Positions 32,327 through 43,772 of a stretch of DNA of 64,000 bases are shown here, one piece after another. The notes beneath the pieces are model-generated. The model saw only the letters and a list, made by a program, of their open reading frames with translations, was not told the DNA's origin and did not search any database. Both the position numbers and the translations under genes were made by a program. The stretch comes from Eubacterium sp. (lineage in GTDB: Bacteria > Bacillota > Clostridia > Oscillospirales > Acutalibacteraceae), in NCBI GenBank assembly GCA_017450645.1, contig JAFSTE010000018.1:62001-126000 (forward strand), read 5' to 3'. Each line of letters opens with the position of its first letter. The stretch's first letter is position 1.

Positions 32327-33211
32327 ATGTTAACACCTGTAATGACCGAAAAAATGAATGAATATATAAGGACTATTAACGACGCGCTTCTTGACAGCCT
32401 GCCTAAAGCAGAGGAGGGTCAGGAGGAGGTTGTAAGGGCTATGCGCTACTCAATCTCAAACGGCGGCAAAAGACTCAGACCTATACTTGTGCTTGAATTT
32501 TGCAAAATGTGCGGCGGCGATGTAAACAAAGCTATTCCGCTTGCCTGCGCCGTTGAATATGTCCACACCTATTCGCTTATTCATGACGATTTACCTTGTA
32601 TGGACGACGACGATATGAGAAGGGGTAACCCCTCCTGCCACAAAATGTACGGCGAAGCTACCGCGCTTCTTGCCGGCGACGCGCTTTTAACCCACGCGTT
32701 TGATTTGATTGCGTCGTCGGACCTTGACGGCGAGAGCGTTGCTAATGCAGTCGGCTTGCTTGCACAGAATTCGGGCGTCGGCGGAATGATAGGCGGTCAG
32801 GTTATCGACCTCAGATACGAAAAAGAAAACCCGACTCTGTCGCAGATTTTGTCCGTTCATAAGCTAAAGACGGGCGCGCTTATTTCCGCAGCCTGCATTA
32901 TGGGCTGTATCGCCGCAAACGCGAGCGCCGAAAGAATTGCCGCAGCTTCCAGATTTGCGTACCATCTCGGCGTTGCGTTTCAGATTAAAGACGATTTGCT
33001 TGACATTTACGGCGACGAGTCAAAGCTCGGAAAGCCTGTCGGCTCCGATAAAGAAAACGACAAGACCACCTATGTAACCCTTGTCGGCAAGGAGAAGGCG
33101 GAAAACGATGTACAGACTTTAACCGCCTCCGCCATTAAAGAGCTCGAAGCTTTTGATAACACTGAATTTGTAGACTCTCTCGCGCGCTATCTTGTTTTCA
33201 GAGAGAAGTAA
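32327..33211 (+). CDS. ispA: Polyprenyl (farnesyl/geranyl) diphosphate synthase
   Basis: A 294-residue trans-isoprenyl diphosphate synthase. The first Asp-rich motif DDLPCMDDDD spans 87-96 with the RRG that follows; the second is KDDLLD near 218-223. The six-residue DDxx(xx)D spacing of the first motif and size suit a bacterial short-chain FPP/GPP synthase that feeds undecaprenyl and quinone-type lipids. It lies 3 nt from xseB and just before dxs, which makes the pathway's entry substrate. Confidence 0.93.
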   Translation: MLTPVMTEKMNEYIRTINDALLDSLPKAEEGQEEVVRAMRYSISNGGKRLRPILVLEFCKMCGGDVNKAIPLACAVEYVHTYSLIHDDLPCMDDDDMRRGNPSCHKMYGEATALLAGDALLTHAFDLIASSDLDGESVANAVGLLAQNSGVGGMIGGQVIDLRYEKENPTLSQILSVHKLKTGALISAACIMGCIAANASAERIAAASRFAYHLGVAFQIKDDLLDIYGDESKLGKPVGSDKENDKTTYVTLVGKEKAENDVQTLTASAIKELEAFDNTEFVDSLARYLVFREK

Positions 33212-33222
33212 TTAGGACTACT

Positions 33223-35055
33223 ATGGCATATTTAGAACGGGTTAATTCACCCAAGGATGTTAAAAAACTGAATCTTAACGAGCTAAACGAGCTGTGCGAA
33301 GAAATAAGGGAGCTTATGATTAATGTCGTGTCACAAAACGGCGGACATCTCGCTTCTAATCTTGGTGCGGTTGAGCTTACTGTTGCTTTGCATAAGGTCT
33401 TTAATTCACCTAATGACCAGATTGTGTTCGATGTAGGGCATCAGTCGTACACACATAAAATCCTGACCGGTCGCAAGGAGGATTTTGCCACCCTGCGCAC
33501 CGAGGGCGGTATAAGCGGCTTTACAAGGCGTGACGAAAGCGCCCACGACATCTTTTCGTCGGGTCACTCGTCCACCTCGGTTTCGTCTGCGCTCGGTCTT
33601 GCAAAGGCTAAGTCTATCAAGGGCGAAAAGGGTAAGGTTATAGCTATTATCGGCGACGGAGCGCTTACGGGCGGTCTTGCATACGAAGCGCTTAATAATA
33701 ACGAGAGTAATAATCTTATCGTTATTTTAAACGACAACAATATGTCAATAAGTCAGAATGTCGGAACTATGGCGAAAAATCTGACTAATATCCGCACCTC
33801 GCCTAAGTACTTTACATTTAAGTCAAGAGTTACGCGACATATCGCTAAGATACCTAAGCTCGGCTCACAGATTAACCGCTTTATCACGATGGTTAATACT
33901 AAAATCCGTAAGCGTGTTTATAAAAACACTTTCTTTGAGGACTTAGGTTTCAGGTACTACGGTCCTATCGACGGCCACGACCTCGACGCGCTTATAGACG
34001 CGTTTAAGGTCGCTAAGGCGCATAACCACTCGGTACTTATCCATATTAACACCGTTAAGGGTAAGGGCTATGAGTTTGCGGAAAAGAACCCGTCGCTCTT
34101 CCACGGTATAGGTAAGTTTAATATCGAAACGGGCGAGCCTATAAGCTCGGGCGACACCTTCTCGTCGATTTTCGGAAGTACGCTCCTGAACTTTGCACAA
34201 AAGGATTCGCGTATCTGCGCCGTAACTGCCGCTATGTCTACGGGTACGGGACTCGTTGAGTTTTCTAATACATATCCTCAGCGCTTCTTTGATGTAGGTA
34301 TCGCCGAGCAGCACGCCGTAACCTTCTCGGGTGGACTTGCGCGCGGCGGAATGCTGCCGTTTTTCGCGGTTTATTCCACCTTCCTTCAAAGAGCGTATGA
34401 CCAGATTATCCACGATGTATCTATGCAGGGCTTAAAGGTCGTATTTTGTATAGACAGAGCGGGCTTTGTAGGCGAGGACGGCGAGAGCCATCAGGGCTTG
34501 TTTGACACTGCATTTCTTATGAGTGTGCCGGACCTTGCGGTTTATTCTCCCGCATATTTTGACGAGCTGTCCTCTATGATGTATCAGGCGGCTTATAAAG
34601 AGAAAAATGCTGTTGCAATAAGGTATTCAAGGGGTAAAGAGGGCTACCGTCCCGAAGGCTATGAGTATCAGAAAGAGGACTTCAGCATTATCGGCAATCC
34701 CGAAGCAGAAAAATGTATTGTAACCTACGGCAGAGAGTTTTCAGAGTGCGCTAAGGCGCTTGAGGAGCTTGAGAATACATACCTGATTAAGATTAATAAA
34801 ATCAAGCCGCTTGATAAGGCTGTTATAGATGCTGCGGCAAATGCAAAGGCTGTATTCTTCTTTGAAGAGGGAATAAGAAGCGGCGGAGTTGGTGAGATTT
34901 TCGGCTCTATGCTTAAAGAGAAAAACGCCGAGTGTGACTATTGTCATATAGCTGTTGACGACGAATTCGTTAAGCAGGCGCCCGTTACTTCGCAGCTTAA
35001 AAAGTACGGTCTTGACAGCGAGTCAGTTATCCGAAAGGTTAAGGATTATGAGTGA
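33223..35055 (+). CDS. dxs: 1-deoxy-D-xylulose-5-phosphate synthase
   Basis: A 610-residue thiamine-diphosphate enzyme that condenses pyruvate and glyceraldehyde-3-P, the first step of the MEP isoprenoid pathway. Visible motifs: GHQSYTHKILTGR with the catalytic-region histidine, GDGALTGGLAYEALNN near residue 145 for TPP/Mg, and the transketolase-like central domain DVGIAEQHAVTFSGGLA. Slightly short for the family (about 620-640). Overlaps tlyA by 8 nt. Confidence 0.96.
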   Translation: MAYLERVNSPKDVKKLNLNELNELCEEIRELMINVVSQNGGHLASNLGAVELTVALHKVFNSPNDQIVFDVGHQSYTHKILTGRKEDFATLRTEGGISGFTRRDESAHDIFSSGHSSTSVSSALGLAKAKSIKGEKGKVIAIIGDGALTGGLAYEALNNNESNNLIVILNDNNMSISQNVGTMAKNLTNIRTSPKYFTFKSRVTRHIAKIPKLGSQINRFITMVNTKIRKRVYKNTFFEDLGFRYYGPIDGHDLDALIDAFKVAKAHNHSVLIHINTVKGKGYEFAEKNPSLFHGIGKFNIETGEPISSGDTFSSIFGSTLLNFAQKDSRICAVTAAMSTGTGLVEFSNTYPQRFFDVGIAEQHAVTFSGGLARGGMLPFFAVYSTFLQRAYDQIIHDVSMQGLKVVFCIDRAGFVGEDGESHQGLFDTAFLMSVPDLAVYSPAYFDELSSMMYQAAYKEKNAVAIRYSRGKEGYRPEGYEYQKEDFSIIGNPEAEKCIVTYGREFSECAKALEELENTYLIKINKIKPLDKAVIDAAANAKAVFFFEEGIRSGGVGEIFGSMLKEKNAECDYCHIAVDDEFVKQAPVTSQLKKYGLDSESVIRKVKDYE

Positions 35056-35860
35056 TAAAATAAGACTTGATGTTGCCGTTTTTGAAGCGGGCTACGCCCC
35101 TTCGCGCGAAAAGGCAAAAGCCGTTATTATGGCGGGTCAGGTTTATGTTAATAACCAAAAGGTCGATAAAGCGGGCACCGAGATTAAAAAATCGGACAAG
35201 CTTGAGGTCAGGGGAGCTGCGCTAAAATATGTTTCGCGCGGCGGACTTAAGCTCGAAAAGGCTATGAAGGAGTTTCCGATAACCCTTGACAGTAAAATCT
35301 GTATGGATGTCGGCGCGTCCACCGGCGGCTTTACCGACTGTATGCTCCAAAACGGAGCTAAGAAGGTATATTCTATTGATGTAGGATACGGTCAGCTTGC
35401 CTGGAAGCTCAGGTGCGATGAGCGCGTTGTAAACCTTGAACGCACTAACTTCAGGTACTGCACGAGAGAGCAGGTACCCGACGAGGTAGATTTTGCAAGC
35501 GTAGATGTCTCCTTTATATCCTTAAAGCATATTTTGCCTACGCTTAATGCACTTCTGAGCGACAGCGGACAAGGCGTGTGCCTTATTAAACCGCAGTTTG
35601 AAGCGGGTAAGGACAAGGTTGGCAAAAAGGGCGTTGTACGCGACCTTTCCGTACATCTTGAAGTGGTTAATAATGTTATTTCTCTTGCGCTCGAAAACGG
35701 CTTTGATGTGCGCGGACTTCAGTTTTCGCCGATTAAAGGTCCCGAGGGCAATATCGAGTATCTTTTGTATATAGTTAAGTCGGACAACCCCGCTGTATCT
35801 GACAGCGTAAATCCGACTGAATTAGTAAATCAGTCACATATGGAGCTTGACAAAAAATGA
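35048..35860 (+). CDS. tlyA: TlyA-family rRNA 2'-O-methyltransferase
   Basis: A 270-residue protein with an N-terminal S4 RNA-binding domain (about 3-60) and a FtsJ-like SAM-dependent methyltransferase domain; the SAM motif [11 protein letters not shown] is at 87-97. TlyA enzymes 2'-O-methylate 16S and/or 23S rRNA. The open frame extends upstream inside dxs, but the ATG at 35048 gives the family-like N-terminus ([12 protein letters not shown]). The ATG overlaps the dxs stop by 8 nt and its own stop overlaps nadK by 4 nt. Confidence 0.93.
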   Translation: MSDKIRLDVAVFEAGYAPSREKAKAVIMAGQVYVNNQKVDKAGTEIKKSDKLEVRGAALKYVSRGGLKLEKAMKEFPITLDSKICMDVGASTGGFTDCMLQNGAKKVYSIDVGYGQLAWKLRCDERVVNLERTNFRYCTREQVPDEVDFASVDVSFISLKHILPTLNALLSDSGQGVCLIKPQFEAGKDKVGKKGVVRDLSVHLEVVNNVISLALENGFDVRGLQFSPIKGPEGNIEYLLYIVKSDNPAVSDSVNPTELVNQSHMELDKK

Positions 35861-36663
35861 AAATTGCAGTTTTTCCAAACTACAGTAACGACGGCGTTCG
35901 CGAGCTTACCGAGGATATTATGCAGGTTTTATCCTCGCTCGGCTCAGACGCAGTAATTAACGCAGATAATATAAGCGACTTCGACCTTGCTATCGCTGTC
36001 GGCGGCGACGGCACAACGCTTAGTATCGCTAAGCGCGCTTCGCTTAATAATGTGCCTACCCTCGGCATAAACGCGGGCAGGCTCGGCTTTATGAGCGGAC
36101 TTGAAAAAAACGAGCTTGAGCTGCTTAAAAATGTTGTCAGCGGCGACTATATCGTCGAGGAGCGTATGATGCTTAAGGCGAGCGTTATTGAGGACGGCAG
36201 CGTTATCAAGACCTTCCACTGTCTTAACGACGCGGTCATTTCGCGTGGCGATATCGCAAGGCTTATTGATATTAACCTGTTTTGTGACGGCAGAGTTGTT
36301 ACTCAGACAAGGGCGGACGGTATGATTGTTTCGACTCCAACGGGCTCTACGGCTTATTCAATGGCTGCGGGCGGTCCCGTTCTCAGTCCCGAAAATTCCT
36401 GTTTTGTAGTAACGCCTATTTGTCCGCATTCGCTCGTTAACAGAAGCATTGTATTTTCGTCCGATAAGGAGCTCGAGCTTACCGTTTCGTGCGATAAAAA
36501 CCAGAATGTTTATTTATCCGTAGACGGCGAAAGTACGCTGCCTATCAGCCGGAAATCGAAAATTATTATTTCTAAATCGGAGCATACGGCTAAACTGATT
36601 AAGGTTAAGCCCGACAACTTTTATGAAATATTAAATAAAAAAATTATCGAAAGGAGAAATTAG
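35857..36663 (+). CDS. nadK: NAD kinase
   Basis: A 268-residue ATP-NAD kinase that makes NADP. GGDGT (49-53, Asp51 catalytic) and [10 protein letters not shown] are followed by the [20 protein letters not shown] region that binds NAD. Length is standard. The ATGA overlap couples it to tlyA. This tlyA-nadK-argR-recN order is common in clostridia. Confidence 0.96.
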   Translation: MKIAVFPNYSNDGVRELTEDIMQVLSSLGSDAVINADNISDFDLAIAVGGDGTTLSIAKRASLNNVPTLGINAGRLGFMSGLEKNELELLKNVVSGDYIVEERMMLKASVIEDGSVIKTFHCLNDAVISRGDIARLIDINLFCDGRVVTQTRADGMIVSTPTGSTAYSMAAGGPVLSPENSCFVVTPICPHSLVNRSIVFSSDKELELTVSCDKNQNVYLSVDGESTLPISRKSKIIISKSEHTAKLIKVKPDNFYEILNKKIIERRN

Positions 36664-36665
36664 TT

Positions 36666-37118
36666 ATGAAAAAGCGCAGACAAGCAAAGATTTTAGAACT
36701 TATTTCTTCAAAAGAAATCGAAACCCAAGAGGAGCTTCAGGCTTATCTTATTGATTACGGCTTCGAGGTTACTCAGGCTACTATTTCAAGGGATATTAAG
36801 GAGCTCAGGCTCGTTAAGGACCTGTCCTCTAAGGGCAGATATGTCTACTCAACGGGCAAAAAGAATAATCAGAATATCACTAAGCGCGCGGGCGGTATTT
36901 TTAACGAGTCGATTATCAGTATCGACTATGCTCTTAATACCGTTGTAATCAAGTGCTTTGCGGGTATGGCTAACGCTGCGTGCGCGGCTATTGACTCTAT
37001 GGAGCTCGACGAGGTGCTTGGTACTATCGCAGGTGACGATACTATTTTTATCCTTTGCCGAAGCGAAGAAAACGCAGAAAACTTTACACAAAAACTGAGG
37101 AAAATGTTAAATGCTTAG
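36666..37118 (+). CDS. argR: Arginine repressor
   Basis: A 150-residue ArgR. The N-terminal winged-helix (about 1-65) contains TQATISRDIKELRLVK; the C-terminal oligomerisation and arginine-binding domain carries GTIAGDDT (119-126), with the Asp pair that contacts arginine. It would repress arginine biosynthesis or activate catabolism genes elsewhere; no arg gene lies in the window. AGGAGA precedes the ATG and recN overlaps its end by 8 nt. Confidence 0.95.
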   Translation: MKKRRQAKILELISSKEIETQEELQAYLIDYGFEVTQATISRDIKELRLVKDLSSKGRYVYSTGKKNNQNITKRAGGIFNESIISIDYALNTVVIKCFAGMANAACAAIDSMELDEVLGTIAGDDTIFILCRSEENAENFTQKLRKMLNA

Positions 37119-38778
37119 CAGTTTAGACATAGAAAATATTGCTGTTATCGAAAAGGCTGAGATTTCGTTTTCCGACGGTCTTAATGTCCTTACGGGTGAA
37201 ACAGGTGCGGGTAAGTCCATACTTGTTGACGCTATTAACGCCGTGCTCGGTGAGCGTACCTCTAAGGAGCTTGTCCGTCACGGCGCGGATAACGCCTATG
37301 TAACAGCGGTTTTTGAAAATGTTAATACTATTGTATATAATAAGCTTGACGAGCTTGGCATAGATGTTGAGGACGGCGAGGAGCTTATAATCTCGCGCAA
37401 AATCTCGGCGCAGGGTAAATCCGCCTGCCGCATTAACGGTAAACCGTCCACTGTTTCTATGCTTAAAGAGCTTGGCGAAACGCTTGTTAATATCCACGGT
37501 CAGCACGACTCGCAAAAGCTGTTAAACCCCGATTATCACTACGCTTTTCTTGATATGACGGGGGACGAGGACGATTACCTTGAGCGCTATAAAAATGAGT
37601 TCAACCGCCTTGTCACAATAAGGCGGCAGCTAAAAAAGCTTACTGCCGACGCGGATACCGTTGACAGAAGGCTTGAACTCCTTGAATACGAGATTAAGGA
37701 GCTTGAGGAAGCTGATATAAAGACGGGCGAAAGGGAAGCGCTTCAAAAACGCAGAAGCCTTCTCCAAAACGCACAGACCGTAATAGGCGTTATGAAAAAT
37801 GTAACGGGCGCAATAAGCGGCGACGACGATAATATGGGCGTCAGCTCCGTTTTGCTATCACTTCAAAAGGATGTTAGCGCCATAACCGCTGTTGATTCGG
37901 AGAGCAAAAAGCTATATGATACGCTTGATGCGCTTGTTGATAAGTGCGAAGTGCTAAAGGATTTGGCGGCGGAAAGGCTCGAGGCTGTTGACTACTCCGA
38001 GGGCGAGCTTGAAAAGCTCGAGGAGCGCCTTGATTTGCTATACCGACTTTCTACGAAGTACGGCGAGAGCGAGGAGGAAATGCTCGCATACCTCGAAAAT
38101 GCTAAGCTTGAAAAGAATTCAATCGAGAATTCGGACGAGGAGATTGAGCGCCTCAACGCCGAGTATGACGAAGCGTATAACCTTACTCTTAAGTACGCCG
38201 ACGAGCTCAGCGAGTACCGTAAAACGCTTGCAAAGCAGCTCGAAAGCGATGTTAAAGAGCAGCTTATCTACCTCGATATGCCTAAGATTAACTTTATAGT
38301 TGATTTTCAAAAGGGTAAGCTCTCATCTATAGGTTATGACAAGATTGAGTTTTTAATCAGCACTAACCCCGGAGAGCCGCCTAAACCGCTTGCAAAGATT
38401 GCTTCGGGCGGCGAGCTTTCAAGGATTATGCTTGCTATAAAGAACATTATCGCACAAAACGATAATATCGACACCTTGATTTTTGACGAGATTGATACGG
38501 GTGTCAGCGGCAGAGCGAGCCGTAAAATCGGCTTAAAGCTTAAGGCGGTAAGCGAGCACACGCAGGTTATCTGTGTTACTCACTCGGCTCAGATTGCGTC
38601 CGTCGCAGACACGCATCTGCTAATCTCTAAGGAATATAAAAACGAGCGCACATATACCGGCGTTCAACCTCTCGACTTCGATGGAAGAAAGGCTGAGCTT
38701 GCACGCATTATGGGCGGTCTTGAAATTACCGATACTCTGCTTAAATCCGCAGAGGAACTGCTTAACGGTGAACAATAG
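37111..38778 (+). CDS. recN: DNA repair protein RecN
   Basis: A 555-residue SMC-like ATPase acting early at double-strand breaks. Walker A GETGAGKS (29-36), a long central coiled-coil with arms about 150-360, then the signature ASGGELSRIMLAIKNI and Walker B TLIFDEIDTGVSGRA (in pieces) near 425-470. Size is typical. Overlap with argR is the usual arrangement. In Bacillus spoIVB and spo0A follow; here tyrS does. Confidence 0.96.
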   Translation: MLSSLDIENIAVIEKAEISFSDGLNVLTGETGAGKSILVDAINAVLGERTSKELVRHGADNAYVTAVFENVNTIVYNKLDELGIDVEDGEELIISRKISAQGKSACRINGKPSTVSMLKELGETLVNIHGQHDSQKLLNPDYHYAFLDMTGDEDDYLERYKNEFNRLVTIRRQLKKLTADADTVDRRLELLEYEIKELEEADIKTGEREALQKRRSLLQNAQTVIGVMKNVTGAISGDDDNMGVSSVLLSLQKDVSAITAVDSESKKLYDTLDALVDKCEVLKDLAAERLEAVDYSEGELEKLEERLDLLYRLSTKYGESEEEMLAYLENAKLEKNSIENSDEEIERLNAEYDEAYNLTLKYADELSEYRKTLAKQLESDVKEQLIYLDMPKINFIVDFQKGKLSSIGYDKIEFLISTNPGEPPKPLAKIASGGELSRIMLAIKNIIAQNDNIDTLIFDEIDTGVSGRASRKIGLKLKAVSEHTQVICVTHSAQIASVADTHLLISKEYKNERTYTGVQPLDFDGRKAELARIMGGLEITDTLLKSAEELLNGEQ

Positions 38779-38790
38779 GAGGATTAATAT

Positions 38791-40011
38791 ATGGGAATTT
38801 ATGAAGAATTAATTGAGCGCGGACTGATTGCTCAGGTAACTAACGAGGACGAAATCCGCAATATGGTTAATACGGGCAAGGCTCGCTTTTATATCGGCTT
38901 TGACTGTACAGCCGACAGCCTTACCGCAGGTCATTTTATGGCGCTTACACTTATGAAAAGGCTGCAGGACGCAGGCAATCAGCCTATCGCTCTTATCGGC
39001 GGCGGTACTACTATGATAGGCGACCCGTCGGGCAGAACCGATATGCGTAAAATGCTAACCCGCGAGGATATTGACCACAACGCCGAGTGCTTTAAAAAGC
39101 AGATGGAGCGCTTTATCGAGTTCGGCGAGGGTAAGGCGACTATGGTTAATAACGCCGACTGGCTTCTCGACCTTAACTATGTTGAGGTGCTTCGCGAGGT
39201 CGGAGCGTGCTTCTCGGTTAATAATATGCTTCGCGCCGAGTGCTATAAGCAGAGGATGGAAAAAGGTCTTTCGTTCTTTGAGTTTAACTATATGATTATG
39301 CAAAGCTATGACTTTTACTATCTGTTTAAGAATTACGACTGTAATATGCAGTTCGGCGGCGACGACCAGTGGAGCAATATGCTCGGTGGCACCGAGCTTA
39401 TCAGAAAGAAGCTCGGCAAGGACGCGCACGCTATGACAATTACGCTTCTTACCGACTCTCAGGGCAAAAAGATGGGCAAAACCGCGGGCAACGCAGTATG
39501 GCTCGACCCCGAAAAGACAAGTCCCTACGACTTTTATCAGTACTGGCGTAATGTTGACGACGCTGATGTTCTTAAGTGTATAAGAATGCTTACCTTCCTG
39601 CCTATGGAGGAGATTCGCAAGATGGATTCCTGGGAGGGAAGTCAGCTTAATAAGGCTAAGGAAATCCTCGCCTTTGAGCTTACACAGCTCGTTCACGGTA
39701 CCGAGGAAGCCGAAAAGGCTCAGGCTGCTGCAAGAGCGCTCTTTTCAGGCGGTTCGGACAGCTCGAATATGCCGAGCACAGTGCTTGAGGCAAGCGACCT
39801 CGAGGACGGCAAAATCACAGTCCTTGCTATGATGATTAAGGGCGAAATGATTAAGTCTAACGGCGAGGGCAGACGCCTTATACAGCAGGGCGGCGTGAGC
39901 CTTGACGGCGAAAAGGTAACCGACGGCTTTATGACAGTTGACGAGGCGGAGCTCAAAGACGGCGTTGTAATCAAAAAAGGTAAAAAGGTGTTTATGAAAT
40001 TCACCGTTTAA
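38791..40011 (+). CDS. tyrS: Tyrosine--tRNA ligase
   Basis: A 406-residue class I synthetase. The HIGH-equivalent is TAGHF (45-49) and the KMSKS-equivalent is KKMGKTAGNAVW, both typical of the TyrZ-like subgroup. A C-terminal S4 domain (RLIQQGGVSLDGEKV) binds tRNA. AGGAGG lies before the ATG and the gene is only 12 nt after recN with no T-box leader, so its transcription depends on the upstream operon or an unseen internal promoter. That is unusual because clostridial tyrS genes often carry T-boxes. Confidence 0.95.
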   Translation: MGIYEELIERGLIAQVTNEDEIRNMVNTGKARFYIGFDCTADSLTAGHFMALTLMKRLQDAGNQPIALIGGGTTMIGDPSGRTDMRKMLTREDIDHNAECFKKQMERFIEFGEGKATMVNNADWLLDLNYVEVLREVGACFSVNNMLRAECYKQRMEKGLSFFEFNYMIMQSYDFYYLFKNYDCNMQFGGDDQWSNMLGGTELIRKKLGKDAHAMTITLLTDSQGKKMGKTAGNAVWLDPEKTSPYDFYQYWRNVDDADVLKCIRMLTFLPMEEIRKMDSWEGSQLNKAKEILAFELTQLVHGTEEAEKAQAAARALFSGGSDSSNMPSTVLEASDLEDGKITVLAMMIKGEMIKSNGEGRRLIQQGGVSLDGEKVTDGFMTVDEAELKDGVVIKKGKKVFMKFTV

Positions 40012-41551
<1,540 letters not shown>

Positions 41552-41557
41552 TCACTT

Positions 41558-41816
41558 AAACCGATGAGGGAGAGTGAGTAATCTTTCTCCAACTTAACTT
41601 TAGAGAGCCGCTGGTGGTGGAAATGCGGTGTTAAGCGAAAGACGAATGGACTCCTGAGGGCGAGCAGAAAGGTAACGAGTATGCGAGACGAATTGACCTA
41701 TCGTAATTCTGGTCAGCATATGATAGTATGCACTGAGTGGGCGAGTAATCGTCAAGCCGGGTGGCACCACAGGATATTTCAGTCCTGTCCCAGCATGTTG
41801 GGACAGGACTTTTTTG
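41558..41816 (+). ncRNA. Tryptophan-specific T-box riboswitch
   Basis: A class I T-box leader. Stem I has the AGAGAG bulge motif (41602 region) and the GGTGGTGGAAA apical segment; the specifier is TGG (41647-41649) in GAATGGACTC, the tryptophan codon. The T-box core is GGGTGGCACCACAGG (41759-41773 or so); its TGGC complements a tRNA end GCCA, fitting the G73 discriminator of bacterial tRNA-Trp. The competing terminator is a perfect 12-bp stem (41781-41792 / 41799-41810) with a T-tail. Uncharged tRNA-Trp should favour read-through into trpB. Confidence 0.93.
41781..41816 (+). terminator. T-box intrinsic terminator
   Basis: AGTCCTGTCCCA / TGGGACAGGACT stem with a 6-nt loop and TTTTTT tail. Its 5' arm competes with the antiterminator that contains the T-box sequence. 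Confidence 0.9.
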
Positions 41817-41870
41817 TTTTGTTCCGACCAACGCCATTACGAAAAAATAATTTTTAAGGAGGACAAAACA

Positions 41871-43247
41871 ATGGCACAAGAAAAGAAAATTCCCTACAAA
41901 ATTTATCTTGAAGAGAGCGAAATGCCAAAGGCATGGTACAATGTTCGTGCGGATATGAAGAACAAACCGGCTCCGCTTCTTAACCCCGGCACACATCAAC
42001 CTATGACAGCAGAGGAACTCGGCGGCGTGTTCTGCGACGAGCTCGTACAGCAGGAGCTTGATAACGAAAACGCTTATATCGAAATCCCTCAGGAAATCAG
42101 AGATTTCTATAAGATGTACCGTCCGGCACCGCTCGTAAGAGCATATTGCCTTGAGGAAAAGCTCGGCACACCCGCTAAGATTTACTATAAGTTCGAGGGT
42201 AACAACACCAGCGGTTCGCATAAGCTTAATTCTGCAATCGCTCAGGCTTACTACGCTAAAAAGCAGGGCTTAAAGGGCGTAACTACAGAAACCGGTGCAG
42301 GCCAGTGGGGCACAGCTCTTTCGATGGCTTGTTCATATCTCGACCTTGATTGTAAGGTATATATGGTTAAGGTTTCTTACGAACAAAAGCCGTTCAGACG
42401 CGAGGTTATGAGAGTTTACGGCGCTTCCGTTACTCCTTCACCTTCTATGGAAACCGAAATCGGAAGAAAGATTAACGCAGAGCATCCCGGCACAACCGGC
42501 TCGCTCGGCTGCGCTATCTCGGAGGCTGTAGAGGTTTCAGTTAAGAACCCCGGCTACAGATATGTACTCGGCTCAGTTCTTAATCAGGTACTTCTTCATC
42601 AGTCAATTATCGGTCTTGAAACTAAGGCTGCACTTGATAAGTACGACATCAAACCCGACATCATTATCGGCTGCGCAGGCGGCGGCTCGAACCTCGGCGG
42701 ACTTATCTCTCCGTTTATGGGCGAAAAGCTCAGAGGCGAGGCTGACTACAGAATTATCGCTGTTGAGCCTGCTTCGTGCCCGAGCTTTACAAGGGGCGTA
42801 TATGCTTACGACTTTGCAGATACCGGTATGGTTTGCCCGCTTGCTAAGATGTACACCTTAGGCTCAGACTTCATTCCATCTGCTAACCACGCAGGCGGAC
42901 TTCGTTACCACGGTATGAGCCCCATTCTCTCTCAGCTTTATGATGACGGTCTTATGGAGGCTGTATCCGTTGAGCAGACTAAGGTATTCGAGGCTGCTGA
43001 GCAGTTCGCTCGCGTTGAGGGTATCCTTCCTGCTCCCGAGAGCTCACACGCTATCCGCGTTGCTATCGACGAAGCTCTTAAGTGTAAGGAAACCGGCGAG
43101 GAAAAGACTATCGTATTCGGTCTTACAGGTACAGGTTACTTCGATATGGTCGCTTACGAAAAGTTCCACGACGGCAAGATGGACGACTATATTCCAACCG
43201 ACGAAGAGCTTGCTGAGTACAGAGCTAAGCTCCCCAAGATTGACTAA
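41871..43247 (+). CDS. TrpB2-type (TrpB-like) tryptophan synthase beta chain
   Basis: A 458-residue PLP-dependent enzyme of the TrpB2 subgroup (longer than the near-400-residue TrpB1). PLP lysine is Lys118 in GSHKLNS; GCAGGGSN is the phosphate-binding loop; the ETGAGQWGTALS motif matches TrpB. TrpB2 enzymes make tryptophan from indole and serine, often without a TrpA partner, and no trpA is next to it. Start at 41871 behind AAGGAGG. The tryptophan T-box upstream directly supports a tryptophan-supply role. It stands alone between its T-box and a terminator. Confidence 0.9.
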   Translation: MAQEKKIPYKIYLEESEMPKAWYNVRADMKNKPAPLLNPGTHQPMTAEELGGVFCDELVQQELDNENAYIEIPQEIRDFYKMYRPAPLVRAYCLEEKLGTPAKIYYKFEGNNTSGSHKLNSAIAQAYYAKKQGLKGVTTETGAGQWGTALSMACSYLDLDCKVYMVKVSYEQKPFRREVMRVYGASVTPSPSMETEIGRKINAEHPGTTGSLGCAISEAVEVSVKNPGYRYVLGSVLNQVLLHQSIIGLETKAALDKYDIKPDIIIGCAGGGSNLGGLISPFMGEKLRGEADYRIIAVEPASCPSFTRGVYAYDFADTGMVCPLAKMYTLGSDFIPSANHAGGLRYHGMSPILSQLYDDGLMEAVSVEQTKVFEAAEQFARVEGILPAPESSHAIRVAIDEALKCKETGEEKTIVFGLTGTGYFDMVAYEKFHDGKMDDYIPTDEELAEYRAKLPKID

Positions 43248-43262
43248 TAATCCTAATAATCA

Positions 43263-43291
43263 GAACAGCGTCTCAGGGCGCTGTTCTTTTT
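43263..43291 (+). terminator. Terminator of the trpB unit
   Basis: GAACAGCG (43263-43270) / CGCTGTTC (43279-43286), 8-nt loop, five Ts. Confidence 0.88.
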
Positions 43292-43395
43292 GCTTCAATC
43301 ACCCGAAGTAAAATAGAGAATATAATAAAATAGGATGTTTAAAATCTGTATTTTTAGTTAAAAATATAAATGAGATTTATTTAACGGGTGATAAA

Positions 43396-43737
43396 ATGAA
43401 TGTAAAACGAGGCGATATTTTTTATGCCGATTTAAGTCCTGTTATAGGCTCGGAGCAGGGTGGAGTAAGACCTGTTCTTATAGTCCAGAACGATGTCGGC
43501 AACAGGTATTCGCCAACAGTTATTGCCGCCGCTATTACAAGCAGGCAGGATAAAAATAATCTTCCCACCCATATTGAGCTTGTTTCCTCGGACAGCGGAC
43601 TTCCAAAGGACAGCGTTGTACTTCTTGAGCAGGTGCGTACTATCGACAAACGCCGCCTGCGCGAGCGTATGGGAACGCTCGATAATAACGATATGGGTAA
43701 GGTAAACGAAGCGCTTTCAGTAAGCTTCGGACTATAA
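43396..43737 (+). CDS. MazF/PemK-family mRNA interferase toxin, no adjacent antitoxin
   Basis: A 113-residue MazF-family (NdoA-like) protein. The conserved N-terminus RGDIFYADLSPVIGSEQGG, the GVRPVLI segment with catalytic-type Arg, and the AAITSR segment with the conserved Thr are intact, so it should be an active sequence-specific ribonuclease. No MazE/NdoAI-like ORF precedes or follows it: only about 100 nt of non-coding sequence lies upstream, and a terminator follows. Either the antitoxin is encoded elsewhere or expression is held low. GGGTGAT provides a ribosome site. In Bacillus the pair follows alr; that context is absent. Confidence 0.9.
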   Translation: MNVKRGDIFYADLSPVIGSEQGGVRPVLIVQNDVGNRYSPTVIAAAITSRQDKNNLPTHIELVSSDSGLPKDSVVLLEQVRTIDKRRLRERMGTLDNNDMGKVNEALSVSFGL

Positions 43738-43743
43738 TATTAT

Positions 43744-43772
43744 GAGCGTCTCAGTGTAAGGGACGCTCTTTT
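43744..43772 (+). terminator. Terminator of the mazF-like gene
   Basis: GAGCGTC (43744-43750) / GACGCTC (43762-43768) with an 11-nt loop and TTTT tail. Confidence 0.8.

Noticed and set aside
34955-35047. N-terminal extension of TlyA inside dxs
   Set aside because: The family N-terminus begins at the ATG at 35048; the upstream part is dxs read in another frame.
43292-43395. Hidden MazE antitoxin ORF
   Set aside because: All frames in the 100-nt gap are closed or start-less; nothing codes for a plausible antitoxin.
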